From: Pseudomonadota bacterium
Lineage (GTDB): Bacteria; Pseudomonadota; Alphaproteobacteria; Rhodospirillales; Magnetospirillaceae
DNA: 35,171 bases
NCBI GenBank assembly: GCA_021847015.1
Contig: JAJZVW010000031.1
Span: 1-35,171 of the forward strand
Direction: 5' to 3'
The position numbers and the translations under genes were made by a program. The notes beneath the pieces were generated by a model that worked only from the letters and a program-made list of their open reading frames with translations, had not been told where the DNA came from and did no database searches. Below are positions 30,211-35,171 of this stretch, piece after piece; the first letter of the stretch is position 1; each line of letters opens with the position of its first letter.

Positions 30211-31479
30211 TCACGGCGGGACCTGGGAACAGGCTTGCGGCCTCTGCTCCGCTCCTGCGCGCTCGGCATCGGGATTTTCACCGGCAGGACCGGCTCCGGG
30301 CGCCACCTGGCCTGCGATGCGCACGATTTCTCCGCCGGCCAGCGAGTCCGGCGGGCGGTTCACGACCCGATCGAACCGTGTGATGCCGGTGAGTATGTCA
30401 ACCTGAGTGCCGAGATCGCGGCCGACCTTGATGGGCCGCAACTCGATCCTGTTGTCGGCGCCGACGACCGCGACCTTCAGGCCGCCTTTGCGGAACAGCA
30501 AGGCGCTGGTCGGGATGCGGAGGACCTTGAAATTGCGCGGCAAGCAAAAATGCACCTCGGCGTAGGCGCCAGGCTGGAGCAAGCCGTCCGGGTTGCCGGA
30601 GTGCAGCTCGACCAACAGGGTGCGCGCCCCCCGGTTGATGGCATTGGATGTGGTGGCGACGGTCGCCGGGAAGATCCGTGCCGGATATTGCGGCAAAAGG
30701 AGATCGGCCCGCAGGCCCGGGCGCATTCCAGCGGCCAATTGCTGGGGCACCTGGACGAATGTCCGCATTTCATGCACGTCGGCGACGCGAAAGAGCTCGC
30801 GCCCGTGACCGCTGCCGGCGTTGATCAGGTCGCCGATGTCGGTCTTGCGCGCCGTCACCACACCGGTGAACGGAGCGATGACATATTTGAAGGACTCGAA
30901 TGCTTCCAGCTTCTGGACGGTGGCACGCGCGGCGGCGAGGGCGGCCGTCTTGGCTTCGAGGTCGCCGATCTTCTCGTCGGTCGCCTCCTGGGAGACCGAG
31001 TGCGTCTCCAGCAGCACCCGCCATCGCTTCGCGGTGATCGCGGCGAGGTTTTCGTTCGCCTTGGCTCGAACCACATCGGCTTCAGCCTGCCGGAGCTGTT
31101 GGTCGAGATCGGGAGTCTCGATCTCGGCAAGGAGATCGCCCTTTTTGACGCGGGCACCGTAATCGAAATACCAGTCCTTCACGTATCCGTTGACTCGGGC
31201 ATAGATCGGCGCCTCGTACCACGCCTCGACATCGCCGGGCAGCACCAAACGGGTGGCTGCGGGACCTGGCTGGGGCATGACGATGGAGACGGTGGGAATT
31301 GCCGCCGCTGCCGTCCATTGCCGGACCTCCGTCTCCTGCCGGTGCCGTCTGAGGATGCCGGCGGTGCCCATCCCGAGCGCGAGGGTCGCCGCCGCCAGGC
31401 CCAGCCATCGCATGGTCTGGCGGAGCCCGGGGGGCGGCACGTGGCCTGGCTGCTCGTCGTTGTGGGGCGGTGCTGCCAA
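30211..31479 (-). CDS. RND efflux periplasmic adaptor (membrane fusion protein)
   Basis: A 422-residue adaptor linking an RND pump to an outer-membrane channel. One N-terminal membrane anchor (about 25-43, WLGLAAATLALGMGTAGIL) is followed by a barrel-sandwich half (LPGDVEAWYEAPIYARVNGYVKDWYFDYGARVKKGDLLAEIETPDLDQQL, about 80-130), an alpha-hairpin (131-195), the second half (YVIAPFTGVVTARKTDIGDLINAG) and a beta-barrel (MRTFVQVPQQLAAGMRPGLRADLL). The tail is rich in alanine, glycine and proline. The start appears to be TTG (31479), with GGAG upstream; an internal ATG 22 codons later is possible and would also keep the anchor. It follows the permease by 43 bp. No outer-membrane factor gene is in the window. 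Confidence 0.9.
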   Translation of the reverse strand: MAAPPHNDEQPGHVPPPGLRQTMRWLGLAAATLALGMGTAGILRRHRQETEVRQWTAAAAIPTVSIVMPQPGPAATRLVLPGDVEAWYEAPIYARVNGYVKDWYFDYGARVKKGDLLAEIETPDLDQQLRQAEADVVRAKANENLAAITAKRWRVLLETHSVSQEATDEKIGDLEAKTAALAAARATVQKLEAFESFKYVIAPFTGVVTARKTDIGDLINAGSGHGRELFRVADVHEMRTFVQVPQQLAAGMRPGLRADLLLPQYPARIFPATVATTSNAINRGARTLLVELHSGNPDGLLQPGAYAEVHFCLPRNFKVLRIPTSALLFRKGGLKVAVVGADNRIELRPIKVGRDLGTQVDILTGITRFDRVVNRPPDSLAGGEIVRIAGQVAPGAGPAGENPDAERAGAEQRPQACSQVPP

Positions 31480-31522
31480 AGGCCTTCTCCACTGTCAGAG
31501 GCTTGGCTGCGGGGATGACGGT

Positions 31523-34500
31523 TTAACCGCCTGTCCGGTCTTGCCGCCGGTGCAGCAGGGCAAAAACCGTCGGAACGAAGAACAGGGTCGCAACGGTTGC
31601 GACAAGAAGGCCGCCGACGACGGCACGTCCCAGCGGCGCATTCTGTTCGCTGCCCTCGCCCAGCGCCAACGCCATCGGCACCATGCCGATGATCATCGCC
31701 AGAGCGGTCATCAGGACAGGCCGGAAACGGATGGTGCCGGCCTCAAGGGCCGCCGTGGGACCATCATCGCCCTCAGCCAGCCTTTCGCGCGCGAAGCTGA
31801 CGAGCAGGATGCTGTTGGCGGTGGCGATGCCCATGCACATGATGGCGCCGGTCAGGGCCGGGACCGAAAGCGTCGTGCCGGTAAGGAAAAGAATCCAGAC
31901 GATTCCAGCCAACGCGGCGGGGAGCGCCGTGATGATGACGAACGGATCGACCCAGGATTGGAAATTCACCACGATCACCAAGTATATCAGCACGATCGCT
32001 CCGGCCAGGCCGAAATAGAGCTGCCTGTAGGCGGTGTTCATCGTCCGGACTTGGCCGCGCACGGCCACATAGGACCCGGGGGGCACATTCGCCCTGGTCT
32101 CGTGCAGGACGTGGTCGATGTCTTTGGCGACGGCACCGAGATCGCGCCCCTGCACGGCGCCGTAGATGTCGATCGCCGGTTCGACGTCGTGATGCGATAC
32201 CAGACCGGCGCTGGACACCGGGGTGATGCGGGCGAGGCCACCGAGATATTGGGGCGTCCGAGTGCCCAGCGACGTGAGGGGCACATTGGCGATATCCGTC
32301 ACCGTATCCATCCGGTATTGGGGCACTTGCGCCACGATCGGGTAAGACACCCCCGTCTTGGTGTCGAGCCAGAAATTCGGCCGCACCTGGCTGCTGCCGG
32401 ATAACGTGACCAGGAGGCTGTAGGCCACCTCGCGTTGAGTGAGGCCGACCATGTCGGCCAGCGAGCGGTTCACGTCGACGTTGATCTGAGGGTAGTTGAG
32501 CGCTTGCTGAATGCGCAAATCGGCGATGCCGGGGACCATGCGCAGACGCTTCAGGAGGTCCGTGGCGTAGGCATAATTGGCATCCCCTCTGTTGCCGACG
32601 ACCTGCACATCGATCGGGGCCGGCACACCGAAATTGAGAATCTGCGAGACGATGTCGGCCGGCAGGAAGGCGAAGGTTGTGCCGGTGAATTCTCTCGGCA
32701 GCATGGTCCGTAACTGTTTGACATAGGCGGCCGTCGGCCCGTGGCCCTCGTTGAGGGAGATCAGGATGTCGGCGTCCTCGGGCCCGATGGTCCCGGTGTT
32801 GCTGTAGGCCCTGTTGATGCCGCTGACCGGCAGGCCGATGTTGTCGACGATATTGCTGATTTGGCTGGGCGGGATAGTCCGGCGGACTGCCTTCTCGACG
32901 AGGTCGCACAGACGCGCCGTCTCCTCGATGCGGGTACCGGTTTGCGCGCGGACATGCATCAGGATTTGGCCAGAATCAACCGACGGAAAGAAGTTCTCGC
33001 CGAGAAACGGCATCAAGCCGAAGGACAGCGTCACGCATGCCAGAAAGCCGGCGATGAAAGTCCTCGGCCGGCCCAAGGCGAGCAACAACAGGGAACGGTA
33101 AACGTCGCGAACCTTGAGGAAGCCTGCCTCGAACCCGGCATGCCATCGCCGCAAAGGATTGTGCCGGGACGATGAACTCCCTTCCGGCCCGTGGCCGTCC
33201 CGGCCGCGCAAGAGATAGCGGGCGATGGTCGGCACCAGCGTCCGCGACAGGGTGAAGGAACCGACGAGCGCCAGCACGACGGCTTCGGCCATGGGACGGA
33301 ACAGGTAGCCGGCCACACCGCCAAGCTGGAACATCGGGACGAAGACGATGCAAAGGCAGAGCAAGGTGACGAAGGCTGGCACCACGATTTGCCGGGCGCC
33401 GTCGAGGATGGCGGTCTCGACCGGCTTGCCCTGATCGAGATGCCAGTTGATGTTTTCGATCGTGACGGTTCCGTCGTCGACCAGGATGCCGATCGCGAGC
33501 GCGAGGCCCCCCAGCGTCATCATGTTGAGGGTCTGGCCGAACCATGACAGGGCGGCAAGCGCGAACAGGATGGCGAGCGGGATTTCGATCACGATGATGG
33601 CGGTCGACCGCCAACTGCCGAGGAACAGGAGGATCATCAATCCCACCAGCACAGCCGCGATTGCCGCTTCCCGGATGACGCCGAAGATCGCGGTCTTGAC
33701 GAAGAGCGATTGATCGCCCACGGCATGCAGGTCGAGGCCGGGGGGCAGTCCCTGCTCGACGCGGGGCAGCAGGGACTTGATCCGGTCGATGATCTTGAGC
33801 GTCGAGGTTGCGCCGCTTTTCAGAATCGTCATCAGCACAGCCTTGGAGCCGTCGACGCGGACAATGTTTATCTGCGGCGGGAAGCCGTGATGAACATAAG
33901 CGACATCGCGCATATAGATGACCGTGCCGTTGACCTTCTTGACTGGCAGATCGTTGATGCGGTCGAGGAGGATGGGGCTGGCGTTGAGCGCCACATTCCA
34001 GTCGAAAGTGCCGATCTTGGCATCACCGGCGGGCAGGATCAGGTTTTGCGCCGAAATGGCGTTGATGACGTCCTCCGCGGAAATGTTTGCGGCCTGCATG
34101 GCGTGCTGGTTGAGATCGACCTGAACCTCCAGCACCTTGCCGCCGTAAGGCGAGGGGATGGAGGCGCCTTCGACCGTGGCCAGCTCCGGACGGATGAAAT
34201 TTTCCCCCAGGTCGAAAAGGCGCATCTGCGGCAGCGTCGTGCTCGATAGGGTGAGCTGGAGGATCGGCACACTGGCGGCATCGTAACTAAGGACGAAGGG
34301 CGGAGTGATACCGGGCGGCAGGAGTTTGAGGACCGTTTGAGAGGCGGCGGTCACCTGCGCTACGGCGGTCGCGATGTTGACATTCTTATGGAAGAAAATC
34401 TTGACCACGCCGATGCCGTTGAGAGACTGCGAATCGATATGATCGATGTTGTTTACCTGGGCCGTCAGTGTTCGCTCGTAATAATAAATGACGCGGCCGG

Positions 34501-34681
34501 ACATATCCGAGGGAAGAAGGCCGTGATACGTCCACACGACACTGACGACGGGGATGTTGATATTGGGAAAAATGTCCGTAGGCATCCGCAACGCCGCCAG
34601 CGTCCCGAATATGACGATGAGGATCGCCAGGACGATGAAGGTGTAAGGGCGCCTCAGAGCGACATGGACAATCCACAGCAT
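31523..34681 (-). CDS. RND-family efflux permease (AcrB/MexF-like)
   Basis: A 1052-residue inner-membrane proton-driven exporter. It has the RND layout: first helix (ALRRPYTFIVLAILIVIFGTLAALRMPTDIFP, 8-39), large periplasmic loop, helices 2-6, second loop, helices 8-12. The proton-relay aspartates D402 and D403 are in GILVDDGTVTIEN. The helix-10 lysine of AcrB (K940) is not kept: the matching segment reads GIATANSILLVSFA, with alanine there. Similar TANSIL variants exist in a large subgroup of RND pumps. The ATG at 34681 gives a normal N-terminus; a longer frame upstream is artificial. It precedes the adaptor gene. The substrate cannot be deduced. Confidence 0.92.
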   Translation of the reverse strand: MLWIVHVALRRPYTFIVLAILIVIFGTLAALRMPTDIFPNINIPVVSVVWTYHGLLPSDMSGRVIYYYERTLTAQVNNIDHIDSQSLNGIGVVKIFFHKNVNIATAVAQVTAASQTVLKLLPPGITPPFVLSYDAASVPILQLTLSSTTLPQMRLFDLGENFIRPELATVEGASIPSPYGGKVLEVQVDLNQHAMQAANISAEDVINAISAQNLILPAGDAKIGTFDWNVALNASPILLDRINDLPVKKVNGTVIYMRDVAYVHHGFPPQINIVRVDGSKAVLMTILKSGATSTLKIIDRIKSLLPRVEQGLPPGLDLHAVGDQSLFVKTAIFGVIREAAIAAVLVGLMILLFLGSWRSTAIIVIEIPLAILFALAALSWFGQTLNMMTLGGLALAIGILVDDGTVTIENINWHLDQGKPVETAILDGARQIVVPAFVTLLCLCIVFVPMFQLGGVAGYLFRPMAEAVVLALVGSFTLSRTLVPTIARYLLRGRDGHGPEGSSSSRHNPLRRWHAGFEAGFLKVRDVYRSLLLLALGRPRTFIAGFLACVTLSFGLMPFLGENFFPSVDSGQILMHVRAQTGTRIEETARLCDLVEKAVRRTIPPSQISNIVDNIGLPVSGINRAYSNTGTIGPEDADILISLNEGHGPTAAYVKQLRTMLPREFTGTTFAFLPADIVSQILNFGVPAPIDVQVVGNRGDANYAYATDLLKRLRMVPGIADLRIQQALNYPQINVDVNRSLADMVGLTQREVAYSLLVTLSGSSQVRPNFWLDTKTGVSYPIVAQVPQYRMDTVTDIANVPLTSLGTRTPQYLGGLARITPVSSAGLVSHHDVEPAIDIYGAVQGRDLGAVAKDIDHVLHETRANVPPGSYVAVRGQVRTMNTAYRQLYFGLAGAIVLIYLVIVVNFQSWVDPFVIITALPAALAGIVWILFLTGTTLSVPALTGAIMCMGIATANSILLVSFARERLAEGDDGPTAALEAGTIRFRPVLMTALAMIIGMVPMALALGEGSEQNAPLGRAVVGGLLVATVATLFFVPTVFALLHRRQDRTGG

Positions 34682-35171
34682 GCCCGTCTCTCTCAGGGGA
34701 TGGGGGCGATCGATGCGTCGTTGCCGTCGAGCACGATCAACAGGGGGTGGGTCGATTTGTTCTGCCGCCGATGCGAGGCGGACGGTCGAGTGCCCGCCGC
34801 GAAAGGGGGATCGCGCCGACGCGGGACGATGCCAGATTGGCAGGGGGCAAGGATGCCGAGGCCGTCCGACGGCCGCCCGCCGCGGCATCGGGCGGGGGGC
34901 CGCGGCTCCGCTCGGCCCGGCCCGGCCCGGCGGTGCGGGAGCGCAACGCAACCACCCTTCGCACGAAGATGGTGGAAAGAGACGTCGCTTACGATCGAGG
35001 CAAGAGAGCAGAGAAGCTCGCGGCAAACCTCGCGCGGCGCAGAGCAGCAGTTCTCATTATGCGCCCGCATGATGATGTCATCCCGAGGAAGCGGAGCGAC
35101 TGAGGGATCTTTCAGGCACGTTCGCGTGAAAGATCCCTCGCCTTCGGCTCGGGATGACATCGAAAAACGCA
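34682..35171. other. Gene-poor right end, GC-rich tract
   Basis: About 490 bp upstream of the RND permease hold no credible gene. There is a GC-rich tract (34840-34940) with a tandem GGCCC repeat (34914-34930), and the palindromic element copy D from 35045 to the edge. Open frames here run through the palindrome and have no family features. The RND operon promoter should be within 34682-35044. Confidence 0.55.
35045..35171. repeat. Palindromic miniature element, copy D (cut by the window edge)
   Basis: The left terminal repeat CAGCAGTTCTCATTATGC (35045-35062) differs from copy C at one base. The inner palindrome TGTCATCCCGAG (35076-35087) pairs with CTCGGGATGACA (35148-35159), and GAGGGATCTTTCA with TGAAAGATCCCTC. 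The right terminal repeat begins at the window end and is incomplete; about 17 bases should follow. No target duplication can be checked. Confidence 0.8.

Noticed and set aside
34913-34932. Tandem GGCCC repeat as an origin or iteron array
   Set aside because: Only about three 5-bp units in a GC-rich tract, with no replication gene nearby.
34682-35103. Open frames in the gene-poor right end
   Set aside because: They run through the palindromic element and a GC-rich tract, and give only low-complexity proline/arginine peptides typical of repeat translation.
1-35171. CRISPR array, tRNA or rRNA genes
   Set aside because: No regularly spaced repeats with spacers and no cloverleaf or rRNA-like sequences were seen in reading the window.

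Overview
The window is GC-rich DNA with the codon use and gene families of an alphaproteobacterium, most likely a Rhodospirillales member (Magnetospirillum or Phaeospirillum relatives). The taxon is inferred from gene content: a class I PHA synthase, complex I remnants, an ELM1-family protein, DUF6858, and a BCAM0308/HPF/alcohol dehydrogenase module. No rRNA, tRNA or CRISPR array was seen.

Left part (1-7.6 kb): the tail of an IS5-type transposase, an AbrB-family membrane protein, a possible gene remnant, a diguanylate cyclase, and a minus-strand group phaC - MmgE/PrpD - phosphosulfolactate synthase. Upstream of phaC lie the remains of a respiratory complex I operon: the 5' part of nuoA and an internal piece of nuoN. 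Everything between them is gone, and two perfect inverted repeats sit at the junction.

Centre (7.78-16.43 kb): an uninterrupted 12-gene plus-strand operon with gaps of 20 bp or less and many overlapping start/stop codons. It encodes an AMP-forming ligase, two SDR reductases, a free acyl carrier protein, three small alpha/beta-barrel or CMD proteins, an AfsA-like (A-factor synthase) hotdog protein, an unknown protein ending in a probable beta-sandwich, a HAD phosphatase, an EamA exporter and an enol-lactonase-like hydrolase. AfsA plus HAD phosphatase plus reductases resembles actinobacterial gamma-butyrolactone/furan signal biosynthesis. I infer an undescribed pathway for a small exported acyl-derived metabolite or signal. 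An AT-rich GntR/FCD regulator follows, with a palindromic operator candidate in its promoter region.

Right-centre (17.7-29.9 kb): an unknown helical protein; a low-oxygen-type module (HPF-cold-shock fusion, DUF2267, BCAM0308-family protein, divergent zinc alcohol dehydrogenase with an FNR/FixK-like box between); DUF6858, ELM1-like and DUF3750 proteins; small exported proteins; diacylglycerol kinase; a zinc ribbon; an alpha/beta hydrolase; a hisI-COG0523 GTPase pair; and a soluble chemoreceptor.

Right end (30.2-35.2 kb): an RND permease and its periplasmic adaptor, then about 490 bp without a gene. Four copies of a palindromic element (about 145-195 bp) are scattered through the window. Three complete copies have perfect terminal inverted repeats and flanking direct repeats of 7-10 bp, so they look like transposed miniature elements.
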